From Phascolomyces articulosus (taxonomy: Eukaryota; Mucoromycota; Mucoromycetes; Mucorales; Lichtheimiaceae), in NCBI GenBank assembly GCA_025677815.1, contig JAIXMP010000021.1, positions 310,001 through 374,000 on the forward strand: a DNA stretch of 64,000 nt, in the 5' to 3' direction. Each line of letters starts with the position of its first letter. The stretch's first letter is position 1. The notes under the pieces were generated by a model. It ran no database searches and was not told the DNA's origin. It saw only the letters and a program-made list of their open reading frames with translations. Below are positions 27,526 to 37,690 of this stretch, piece by piece. The position numbers and the translations under genes were made by a program.

Positions 27526-28187
27526 TCATCGCATAGCAGCGTTGTTTCTGAGTTGTTGGTTTTCATGTTGCAGTGCCTGAAAAATAAAGAGAGACACGAC
27601 CCAATTTAGTCATATTTTCCTTATAAAGGAAACCAATGTCTGGCCTCCGTAATAGGGTGCTTATTTTCTTACCTGGATATAAGACAAAGCTAATTGGAGT
27701 ACTCGGCCCTTGTTTGGCCGTTGTCCTGGTTGACATGCATTGGGAACTACTTGTGAAATTTGTAAAATGGTATTATTGATATTATCTCGACGTTTCCGCT
27801 CAATATGATTATGGTTTTCCCGACGTCGTTGAATCCGTTCAATAGCTGTTTTACTATCTACTTCATTTCTATAGCCATTTTTAAAAAAGAACAAAGTTAG
27901 GATATATTTGGAGTGATGAAGAAGTATTCTTCCCCCCCACGTTTCATCATTCCCCACTCTTCTTATTCCAAAATGGAATTAGTATGGGAAGATTTATTTT
28001 CTGTTACATCATCTTCTTTAACTTACCTGTTAAGTATATTGACACCATTCACACGGTAAGCAGTTTGTCGTTTCTTTGCTTTTTTCTTTGGTGTTTGTGG
28101 TGATAAATCCGTTGTGAAATTTAAAAATAATGCTTGTGGTGGTTGATGAGTAGGTTGTTTATTAATTGCTTCTTCTGTTGACACCAT
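27526..28187 (-). CDS. basic helix-loop-helix leucine-zipper transcription factor
   Basis: Three exons (28187-28027, 27868-27673, 27576-27526) join to 135 residues. The basic region HNHIERKRRDNINNTILQIS carries the His-Glu-Arg pattern that contacts E-boxes, with the Arg typical of class B factors reading CACGTG. After a loop (QVVPNACQPGQRPNKGR) comes helix 2 (VLQLALSYIQALQHENQQLR), running into a short zipper. It is a small protein, almost only the DNA-binding unit preceded by a basic Lys-rich segment (KKKAKKRQ), a likely nuclear signal. Without an activation domain it may act as a partner or repressor. It resembles USF/Ino4-sized factors, but the target genes are unknown. A CACGTG site lies about 450 bases upstream. 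Confidence 0.88.
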
Positions 28188-28634
28188 ATTAGAATATAAA
28201 GTTACGTGTATATGATAAAAAAAGAGATTAGATTAGATTAAAAAAGCAAAGAAAAAAGAAGGGAATGGGAAGAAGAAGAAGAAGAGTTAAATATATATAA
28301 AAAACAACACAACGGAAATTTGGTTCCCTCTTTATAACGAAATGAAGCTAAAGGAAGGGGTTTTTTTTTCTTTCTCTTCGAAATGGCTTTATTGCTGTGC
28401 TTTGTATTAGAAGAGAGCTGTGTTGTTGTGTATTGTTGAACAGTTATTTTCGATCGGCGAGGAAAACATCTGGTCATATTGATTGGCAGGTATTACGGAA
28501 TGCCGTGGGAAACTTTTGTCCCCCGCCCGATGTTCGGCCATGAGCTCCTCCTACCGTCCTTCGTCGTCGTTTCGTCGTCCAACTCTTAAAGTTTTGCTCC
28601 TCCTAAAATAAAACATAAAAAAAATTTCCATGTG

Positions 28635-28640
28635 CACGTG
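28635..28640. promoter_or_regulatory. CACGTG E-box upstream of the bHLH gene
   Basis: A perfect palindromic class B E-box sits in GTGCACGTGG, about 450 bases before the start of the bHLH gene. That gene's product is predicted to bind exactly this site. Autoregulation is plausible, but six-base sites occur by chance. Confidence 0.3.
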
Positions 28641-31600
28641 GTTCCTGAAAAATTTCATCGTTTGGCTTCTATGGTCTAGTTGCTTTCAATCTATCATCAT
28701 ATTCCCCATTTTAAGACCTGTGGGAAAAAATATGCAAAATGTGTTTTTTTCATATGTTGTCATTATCTATATTCCATTCATTTTATATTATAACCTTCCT
28801 TTTTTTTATATTTGACAGAAACTTATTTTTCTGTATCCAATCTTTATAGACGGTCAAGACCGAATATTCTTTGTGATAATAATAATTTGTGCTGACTTGA
28901 TTGTTTATAATATATTATACATACAGACAACAAAAAAGAAATGGGTGAATGTTTTTACATGCCAAGTAACTAATTAATAAATTCGAGAACACTACATTAT
29001 TTCTATATTCTATTTATGATTATTTATTATACTTATTGCTAGTAGATAGTATATTACATTCTATTATAAAAATGAAGGTCTATACGCCAAAAAATCCTTC
29101 TGAAATATCGGCTGTTGTTATTGCTTCTTTCCTTTCGTTGTTAGTGGGCTTTTTTTTTAAAAAAAAAATATAAGCTGAGTTTTTTTTTTAACAAATAATC
29201 CAAAGTAATACTGACTTCATCATTTTTGAGACGTGGGTCCATGTCCCTGGGTACCAAGGTTGGTTTTACCAAAATAAAATCTAAACCTAATCGAAAAAAT
29301 CCATGCGCTTATATCAATTTTGAGACGGAGCCATCAATTTTTTATGAAGTTGGATATATCGCCATTTAGGATAAAGATTTTTAATCACGCATCTCATTCT
29401 ATGTGATTGATGGGTGGAAAAGAAAAGTGGGAACTGATTGGCCAAGTCTTCTTTATTTTTCTATTTTTGACATGTTGAACAAAATAATAGTTTGATCCGC
29501 GCGAAAAAAAAGGGAAAAGAAACACAAAAAGTCCATGCACACATTTTTTTGGATCCATATTTTTTTTTGAGCCTATACTAAATAGATCAATAACAGTCCA
29601 TTCTTTGAAGCACAAGACAAAAACTTCTGTTTTTAATAGTCAGGCGGAGCTGTTTTCTGGAACGTTTTCTTTTTGATCCTCATCTTTGGAACCAGATGGT
29701 TACTCTAAAAAAAACCACGCACGCACGAACACCACAACCACAACAAACATCTTATTACGTTGTGTGGTTGATCTGTTTGATTTTCCAATAATCATTGTTA
29801 TTTTTTTTTGGAACAATAATTAGCCCAACAACGGACGTGCGCGGACCAATGTATATAATTATTTTGAAACATCATTTGATGATGGCAAAACGCCATTTTC
29901 ATTAGCACACCATCTGATAGCGTCTTATAGAACAAAACGGAGTATAGCTAACCAACTTCTCGATTATTTTGTCGCAAATTACCATAATTGTTATATATTT
30001 ATATAAATATATATTCTAATTCATAATAAAGGGGGATATCGATTTGTTCCATTACGTGGATATCAAATAAAATGACTACAAGGAAGTGACTCACAATTAT
30101 TCTTTTGCAAACCAACGAATTATAATTAGATATATCAAAACAATCGATCTGATATATTGTTCTCACTGGGCCGTACCGAGATAAAAAATCTCTGAGCACA
30201 AGAATGAGGATGAGAAACGTGGGTAACATTGTACATGAAATTTTTCCAAATCAATACAACAATTCCAAGTCACTTTACACAAATACAAGTCTCAAATGCA
30301 ACAGCGCGGTTAAATTAATATGACAAACAATAGATCTCTCACACCTTTTTTTTTATGATGGGATAGAAGAGATGTATATATTACGTAATAATAAACGAAA
30401 AAAAGTAATATACTTTGACGATAGAAAAATTATTGAGGACAATTAGATTCCTTGAGAATTACTTTATTAGATGACAATATACCTTTATATATATAGAAAC
30501 CAAGAGTTTTATAATTCTCATGGAAGGAGGGGGAGAGAAATTATTACATGGAGATATAGAAATTATGATTTGGATAAAAAAGATACCTCGATTTCTACGT
30601 GTTATTATAATTCTTTTTACCCACTGGCAATTACGGTGATGGCTTATTATTTGCGATTCGAATATCCCTCATTCATCTAACAAAATATCTTGAGAATATT
30701 ACCAGAGATAATGATGAATACAAGAGTAATTATTTAATAAACTGTTTGTACTAGGCATAAAAATGGTCAATAAGCGCAATCATACTATCAGTTGTTTGAT
30801 TTTGATGTTGCAATAAATCATTTATATTGCACAAACTCAACATTGAATGATACTAATAAATAGAACACGTGGAAGATGCAATCATTGTAAATATTCAAGG
30901 TGATCAAATATATTGAATGATCGTACTGATATATTGTTTCCAAGAGATTATTAATGGCTTCATGGACACGAATATACGGCGGCCCATCCATCAATTTTGG
31001 AAACAATAAAAGTTTACCTGTATTTTTGATCTTGTAAAAAAAATCTGAATTGATATCTATTCCCAATAGTTCATTACCATAATAATTATTGAAATTGTCT
31101 TGGCTCAGAGCATTCGTCTTGCAAATCAATCGATGAACAACATCATCTTCAACATAATGAATAACATGGTTATATTTGGCAGTAAATATCACTCTTGAAT
31201 TGTATAATCACATTGAACATCTTATACGGAGCAATGTATGTATGAAAATGCATAAAATTGATGTATTGCATTAAAATGAGTAGTATATTCGGTTTAAAAG
31301 CACATGTACCCTATAGCACCAAATACATAAGACGAGTAATAATATTTCTGCATGAAAAGCGATATCTTTATTCACAATCATCTCCCTAACCATTATTCTA
31401 TTATAATCATCTTACCATTTATAAAACTTACAATGAAAACGAGAAATCTACAAAAAATATGGTAGTATATATGTGAAGCAGCGCTCTCTAAAATTTGCAA
31501 CATATCAAATATGGAAAATAAATAAATAAATAAATAAACGAAAGACAAGATCACGAAAAAAAAATAGAATGACAATCGTTAAAGCAAAAAAATGGCAAAA

Positions 31601-31861
31601 GCTTATAAAAGTGTATACTTTGAATGACTGGTCATGACACTATGCTTCCATGATAATGCAGCTTGACAACATTTTTCTGTAGTCTAAAACTATTATTGCT
31701 TTTATCGTACCTCAAATAGTTATGTTTGCATAAAATAGACACGAAAATTTTCCACGCAAAAAAAAAAAAAAACGGACCCTGAAAATCTGTGTGGGAAGCT
31801 TAATAAAAAATTGTAAGTCGTCTTTTTCTCCTTACCAGCTATCACTTATTGTTATGTTACA
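28641..31861. other. AT-rich gene-poor region
   Basis: No intact gene is recognised. Two minus-strand open stretches, 29999-30229 and 30818-31192, look partly protein-like. The latter, 124 residues, contains KLMDGPPYIRVHEAINNLLE. Neither has a recognisable domain, and they cannot be joined with confidence. They may be remnants or parts of an unrecognised gene. Confidence 0.4.
30818..31192 (-). CDS. hypothetical ORF, possibly a gene remnant
   Basis: A single open frame of 124 residues with mixed, protein-like composition in an AT-rich background. The C-terminal third is hydrophobic. No domain or family is recognised and no splice partner was found. It could be a chance frame or a decayed exon. 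Confidence 0.2.
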   Translation of the reverse strand: MIFTAKYNHVIHYVEDDVVHRLICKTNALSQDNFNNYYGNELLGIDINSDFFYKIKNTGKLLLFPKLMDGPPYIRVHEAINNLLETIYQYDHSIYLITLNIYNDCIFHVFYLLVSFNVEFVQYK

Positions 31862-33949
31862 ATGTTTTACGAAATTGTCAAGTTATTCTTCCTCAGTATT
31901 TTTACTTACATTGCCCTCTGGGCTTTGTTATACGCTGCAGTGCTTCCGTTTGCACTTGTTTACTACGTCTGGCTTTTCCACCCATTTTATTTCCTTCTTT
32001 CCGCATTTCTTGCCCTTGTGGCATTCATCTCTCTCGCGCCGTGTTGTAATTTATTACGAACACTTATTGTTGCTGTATGGGTTCAATGGGGTTGGTATTC
32101 TGTCTCGCCGTCGCCGCCGCCTCCTCTTGGCTCATTCGTCACTCTCGCTGTACGGTACTCGTTACCAAGTGTTGAGTTGACCGTTGCCTCTTCAAAACAA
32201 CCTAGTCATTCTGACTTTGTTGATTATTTCCTTGAGCGTATGCGAAAAGGTTATAAACATTACCGTGTAGAGATGTCTTGTGAAAGCAAGGCCAATCTCG
32301 TAGCACATTCTTCTGTGGATTGTTGCGTTTCCAAAGTCTTTCCTGGCTTGCCTGGTTTGATTCCCTGGAACGCAGTGCCTGCAAACGAGAAAAGTGCTTG
32401 GGTTGTGGAAGGAACGGGTGATGCCGCCACAATGCCAAACGCATTGGCTTACACGCCAACTGTGCAAGACTCCCAAGTAGATCTCTTGTGCGAACAGTTC
32501 GCGGCCATGCGCCTTATTGGTGCTAGTGCCCAAGCTCCGGCTTATGTTCAACACCAAGATGAACTCTTGGATTCATTGTCAGTTGTTGAGGACAATGTTG
32601 TGCCAGTGGTGATGGGTGATTCCATCATGACAACCGCTGAAGCATTTACACGTAATGATGCTGCAGTCGAAGTTTCTTCTTCTGTTGGCATGGCCATGGA
32701 TGTGGATGTCTTGTCATTTGGCAATTCTCCATTTGAAGTGTGCCTTATTGAATTGGTTCAACAACAGCAACAATGGCAAACGTCCATCGTGCGTCAATCG
32801 TCTTTGGAGTCACTGCCTGAGGAGGAAGATACTCCCATGGATCAAGATGATGAAGCTATGGAACCCACTTTGGGTGAGTCTTCGGACAGCAATTCCACTT
32901 CATTCACCATGGCTGGGGACTCCTCAACCCAAGCATTAGTTGGTTCATCGGGTGATTCCGATACCACAACCGCTCTTGCTTTGCAAACTGCCGTCGTGTG
33001 TTCAACGTCTTCGGAGTCACTGCAGGAAGTGAACAACACTCCCATGGATCCTGCTGATGAAGTAATGGAACCCACTTTGGGTGAGTCTACGGACAACAAC
33101 TCCTCTTCATCCACCATGGCTGGGGACTCTTCTGCCTCGCAAACTGCCATTTTGGCTCAGTCCCTGCAAAATATGGAGGCCAACACACTTACAAACGGCG
33201 CCTTACACGACATGAATTCCAATTCATCAGTGCCTGTTCAACAAGTCCCTGTTGTGCGCTCAAGTGATGAGGAACAACGTGAAGTAGTGGGTGATTCCGC
33301 TGCTGTTGTGAATGAAGTTGATGGAGCATCTCTTGCTGCTGATGTAAATGAAGCACCACTCTTTTTGTGGCCTGCTGAGGAGTTTCTCGCAGTAGTTGAT
33401 GGAAACGCAGTTGAGGACACCGCTGCTATCCAATCCACATACTTGGATATGATGTTTTCTAACTCATTCCTTGATATGCTTGGTGCGGGAGCTTCTGGTG
33501 ATACTCCTCCTGTAGGAGACGGTTTGGGTGATTCCACGTCTGGAGATAATATTTATGAAGGTGATGAAACTCTTGGTGCTGAGTTTGCTTATTTATTTAA
33601 TCATGTTAATACTTCTGTAACCTCTGATTCAAATCAAGTTAATGCTTCTGCAACCTCTGATGAAATCCAAGTCAATGCTCCGGCAACCTCTGGTAATGAT
33701 GCTACTTCGGTGCATCCAGATAACTCTGCTGCTGTCAGTTTCCCACCACTTGCCCCACCACCATCAACAGTTGAAGATATTCTTGGAGAAATCCTTGCGG
33801 ACGTCCTTGACGATTCCGAATATGATGCTCTTTTCGAAGAGTTTATCAGTAAGTATTTTTTTTTATACTAAATGGTTCTATCTTATTATATTTTTGTGAT
33901 AGCTTGATTCTAATTTATATCAATTTTTTTCCATCCAGATTACGACTAG
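31862..33949 (+). CDS. orphan membrane-anchored acidic repeat protein
   Basis: Two exons (31862-33848; 33939-33949, donor GTAAGT, acceptor CATCCAG) give 665 residues. The first about 80 residues are strongly hydrophobic with two to three possible membrane segments (LFFLSIFTYIALWALLYAAV and onward), then a short Pro run. The remainder is acidic, Ser/Thr/Ala/Val-rich and probably disordered. It contains a tandem repeat: TPMDQDDEAMEPTLGES and TPMDPADEVMEPTLGES, each followed by a MAGDSS segment, 69 residues apart. Near the C-terminus a shorter unit (NTSVTSD, NASATSD, NAPATSG) repeats three times. GC content is visibly higher than in neighbouring genes and codon choice differs (many GTG, GCC, TTG). 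I recognise no family. A fast-evolving, lineage-specific or acquired gene are possibilities. Confidence 0.6.
32801..33140 (+). repeat. tandem duplication inside the orphan gene, 207-bp offset
   Basis: GAGTCACTGC at 32807 recurs at 33014, followed in both copies by near-identical ACTCCCATGGAT, GAACCCACTTTGGGTGAGTC and ACCATGGCTGGGGACTC. The offset of 207 bases keeps frame (69 codons). High DNA identity in places suggests a recent duplication. Confidence 0.85.
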
Positions 33950-34971
33950 ATGGTTGACAGAGTAGTTTTGTCTTTTTTTTTTTTCTTTTTTTTTTTATTT
34001 CTCTCTCTCGTACGACGTTCATGTGTGTGTATGCGTCTTCTGCCGTTGCTTCCTCCGCTGCCGATTTGGCTTTTTTTTCACGTTTGTGTGTGCGTGTTCC
34101 GTTTTTTTTTTACGTTTGCCTCGAGTAGAGGTTTTGGTAAGTTATATGAAAGATTGACGTGCCGTATGCTTGGTAACTGACAACTAATAATTGAAAATTT
34201 CAATTCTATTTATAGGCTGTTTTGTTATGCAGCTTTGTGTGTGATTTTTTTTTCTTTGGGGCTGTCGTTGCCAGAGGTCATGGTAAGTTTTATAAAAGAT
34301 GACAAGATTTACATATTTTATTAAGACTGATTTACTGATGAATCATCATTTATACAATTATATAGACACATTGTGGTGTGATCGCGTTCGTTAGTTTTTT
34401 TATGCCAGGTGGGCATATGGCACGTTGCACTTGTTGGTGCGATGCTTTTCCGGGTTTATGTATGTCAGTGGTACACCAGTGTCATGGTAAGTTTATTACG
34501 CCTTAAATTTTATAGTTCAAAGTGATATTTTTAATAGATGATAGATATTAATCAACAGTATATATGGTATTTTTTATTATCTATAGGCTATGCTGAGTTC
34601 GCGTGTGTGCACGCTTTTGATGCTTTGTTGGTTGGCTTGGGTCAACATGGTTGTCTCTGGCGAGACGGATTGGCCGTGGGAACCTCAGTGGATGGGTCTC
34701 TTTGGATTCAAAGGTATGAGGGGAGGATTGGAAGTTCAAGGGCATGGTATGGTTGTTCTGCACTATAATCACTGGGGGAAATGAAGGGGTATGGATATAT
34801 TGCAGCTTGGGCTCTGGTCAGAAGGGCGAGGGATTGTGGTGGAGAGAAAAGAAAAGAGTGGGCTTATTGTTTTCGTTTACCTTTTGTGTTTTGATGGGGT
34901 TCATAGAGGGTATATCGTTGGAACACTGGAAGATCTTGGATTTGCAACGACAGGTTTCTCCGTCTAAATGA
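33950..34971 (+). other. spliced-looking tract after the orphan stop codon
   Basis: Downstream of the stop are at least four segments with full intron consensus: 34137-34215, 34283-34365, 34497-34586 and 34714-34805 (donors GTAAGTT, GTAAGTT, GTAAGTT, GTATGAG; acceptors TATAG, TATAG, TATAG, GCAG). Removing the last three leaves an open frame from an ATG at the end of the 34216-34282 exon to TGA at 34969-34971 (about 140 residues, no known domain). In another frame an ATG at 34590 starts a signal-peptide-like run MLSSRVCTLLMLCWLAWVNM. This could be an intron-rich 3'UTR, a lncRNA or a small separate gene. Confidence 0.4.
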
Positions 34972-35107
34972 TAACAAGACTCATTTGATATATATGCTTT
35001 TTTACGGTAAGGTTATTTTTTTTTATTTGATTTTGCATTATTACTATTATATTATTTAAATTAGAACATTTTTACTGATCATTATTTTTATTTATTTTTG
35101 GGGTTTA

Positions 35108-35156
35108 TCTTTATAATAACTTGTTCTTTTTCTACAAGAATAAGTTATTATAAAGA
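35108..35156. repeat. perfect 21-bp hairpin (inverted repeat)
   Basis: Arms at 35108-35128 and 35136-35156 are complementary over 21 bp with a single G:T wobble, separated by a 7-base loop (TTTCTAC). It lies between the spliced tract and the 200-bp duplication. It could be an RNA hairpin, a MITE remnant or a transcript 3' end structure. Confidence 0.85.
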
Positions 35157-35609
35157 GAAAACTCTTAGATAGATCAAGACCGAAAGCATAACAGGTTGTC
35201 ATCATTTCACGTTTATATACCACTTACAGTTTGCAAATCCTCGCATATCTTTTTAAAGTTCCTTCTGATATACCCTACGAGCTTCATCAAAACACAAAAG
35301 GTAAGCGAAAACAAAAAGCCCACTCTTTTCCTTTCTCTCCATTACAATCTCTTGTTCTTCTGGCTATCCCAAGTTGTGATATATCTATACTCCTTCATTT
35401 TTCCTGGTGGTTATAGTGCAGAACAATCATATCATGTTCTTGTTCTTCCTTTTCTCTTCTCATATCTTTGGACTCAAAGGGATTTCCCTGAAGCTGGGGT
35501 TTGTCTTTGGTCAATGGGGCATGCTACATATGTGTTGGCAATCACATTCATGGTGGGAAGTGTGTGTGTTTTAACCGGGCTAATCATGGGCGGAAAAGGC
35601 GTTTTTCTT

Positions 35610-36030
35610 TTCTTTTCTTCGTGGAGGAAGAAAGAAGAGATGGATACATGGTGTGGATAATCATGTCGGGCAACGACTGATTTTGACCCTTACTATGGCA
35701 AGCTATTTGTCATTTAGTGAGGAGAAGGAAATAAGTCGGATGCAGACAGTATTTCTGTTCAGGTTATCCTGTGGAAGGTATTATCACTCTGTATCATAAA
35801 AGGAAAATGACGGTATTTTTTTCCTTTCTGGAGGAGGGATACATGATGATGGATGTTTGATCATGTCGAGAGCAACGACTGATTTTGATCCTAACTATGG
35901 CAAGCTACGCTTGTACCTTAGTAAAGGAGAAGGAAATAAGTTGTGTGCAGGCAGAATTTCTGCTCAGGTCATCCTGCAGAAGGTATCATCATCATTTACA
36001 TTATTGTGTATTAGAGAGAAAAAATAGAGA
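35610..36030 (+). repeat. tandem duplication of about 200 bp
   Basis: TCATGTCGGGCAACGACTGA at 35661 and TCATGTCGAGAGCAACGACT at 35861 begin clearly related units. They share GATTTTGA, ACTATGGCAAGCTA, GAAGGAAATAAGT and a final CAGGTxATCCTG..GAAGGTAT, where the end looks like a splice donor. Upstream sequence (TGGAGGA...GGATACATG) is also duplicated. Identity is roughly 80 percent by eye. No reading frame is conserved across both copies, so it appears to be duplicated non-coding or decayed exonic DNA. Confidence 0.75.
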
Positions 36031-36345
36031 GACATTCCTGTCTTTGGATCGATTGAAATTTATTGCGCTATTGATATCAGTTCTGGCGGCCTGGAATTAT
36101 GAAATTCTTTTTTATTTTACCTTTCACATATCGGATCCTTTTTTTTTACCGAGGGAAGGAGAGGATAAATCTTCACAATCCACTTTTATCTTTTTTTTTA
36201 TTCTTGGATTGATTTTACCTGGTTTTCTTTTCAAGTTTGCCATATAGGTATTATCTAGGTGTAGGGTGAAGGCGAAACTATTCTGATTTTTCTTTTTTTT
36301 TTCTTGATGAGAAAAAAAAAACGAGTTGGTTTAGAAAAAAAAAAG

Positions 36346-37690
36346 GGAAGCAGTATTCTTTATCATCCACCGACACTAGTCGACAATTCAATCTATATTG
36401 GTGCTGCTCTTCCGATCCATTACCAAGATATGCGTGACAAATCCTATTCAATCATCTTCTTCTTTAACGGATGATTGTTACATGTATATATCTTTGGTAT
36501 CCAATTATTATTTACACCAAGCGTTGACTGTATCATGACAGGAATGAAAGCAGCAATTTGTTATTATGTGTATGTCCCTTATTCGTCAAGTGTATCTGAA
36601 ACCAAGAAACAAGAAATCCAAAAACCAATTCTGCTTTGGTGTTGATGTATCCTTCCATCCGTTAATGTTTGGTATATTTTTCAATCGTCATATACAAACT
36701 ATTTTTTATTACTCTTTGACCGAATCAAGAAAAGGGACATATGACATTTGTATGAAGAACCGAATCCTAAAATCCAGATGATATTCTTTATCGGGAAACG
36801 ACAAATTATTCTACCAACAATATCAACCACCTCAACAAGTCTTTGTCTATAATATCATCTGGTGATCTTTTTATTTACCCAAGTAAAAACAAGATTTTCT
36901 TGACAATTCGTGACATCATTTAGTGCTGTATATTTTGTTTCCTAGAAACAATGTATTCACTGATCCATTTGACGTGATAATCATTGTAACAACTACAACG
37001 ACAACAATAACAACAACAATGGAAAATAAGTGACTCCATTATTGTAGTAAACAAAACGGACAGCGATAACGAACAATGGTATTCAAAAGAGATGTGAATC
37101 AATCAAAAATTAGCATCTATCCATTGGTTTGTTTATCTATATTGCGATAGCAGTAATCACAACAAATCTTGGGATTTGGTTCTTCAGCTGAGCAAAGTAT
37201 AAACGATCAACAACATGGTGAATGGTAATCGTAAGCAATCGAAATCAAGTCTTACATCCACTATTATTATTTGTATTACTGTCCATCATTCACCATGTTT
37301 CGATGAAAGTTTCAAGGCGATTGGTACTCGATTTTCAAGAAACAACAAATCAAAGAAATCAAAATGCATTGTTTACCAATATCAAATCATCAATACGGTG
37401 CAATACTTTATCAATTGAGTACATTATTATCAAGATTCTATATTCAAGTTAGGCAGGGCCGGAAAACCATCGATTCATCTCATTTCGAGCAAGTAGCACA
37501 TCATGAACACAGTACCTCCGTGTATATATCAACTAAATGTTTCATCAAACCAAGGCATAGTCATTACTCATCGCAATCTATCAAGATCAGAATTTGATGA
37601 CTACGCTTTGGCTCTCGCGTTATTTTACCAAGATCTACCATTTCTTACAGTCAATCCCCTGTTGTTTTCACCCCCGTCTCTCGAATTTTG
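36346..37690 (+). pseudogene. decayed gene, perhaps of the adenylate-forming (AMP-binding) family
   Basis: Protein-like stretches in different frames with intervening stops: SILYHPPTLVDNSIYIGAAL near 36350-36405, VDCIMTGMKAAICYYVYVPY near 36525-36585, FGVDVSFHPLMFGIFFNRHI near 36635-36695, and NQGIVITHRNLSRSEFDDYA near 37548-37608. The last resembles the KG(V/I)xxTHRN(L) motif of AMP-binding enzymes, and 'IMTGMKAA..VPY' recalls the substrate-channel region of the same fold. No intact frame or splice scheme joins them. Family assignment is tentative. Confidence 0.3.

Noticed and set aside
35196..35660. Plus-strand open frame of 154 residues near the orphan locus
   Set aside because: Hydrophobic T-rich translation, no domain, and its end lies in the 200-bp duplication without a frame conserved in both copies.
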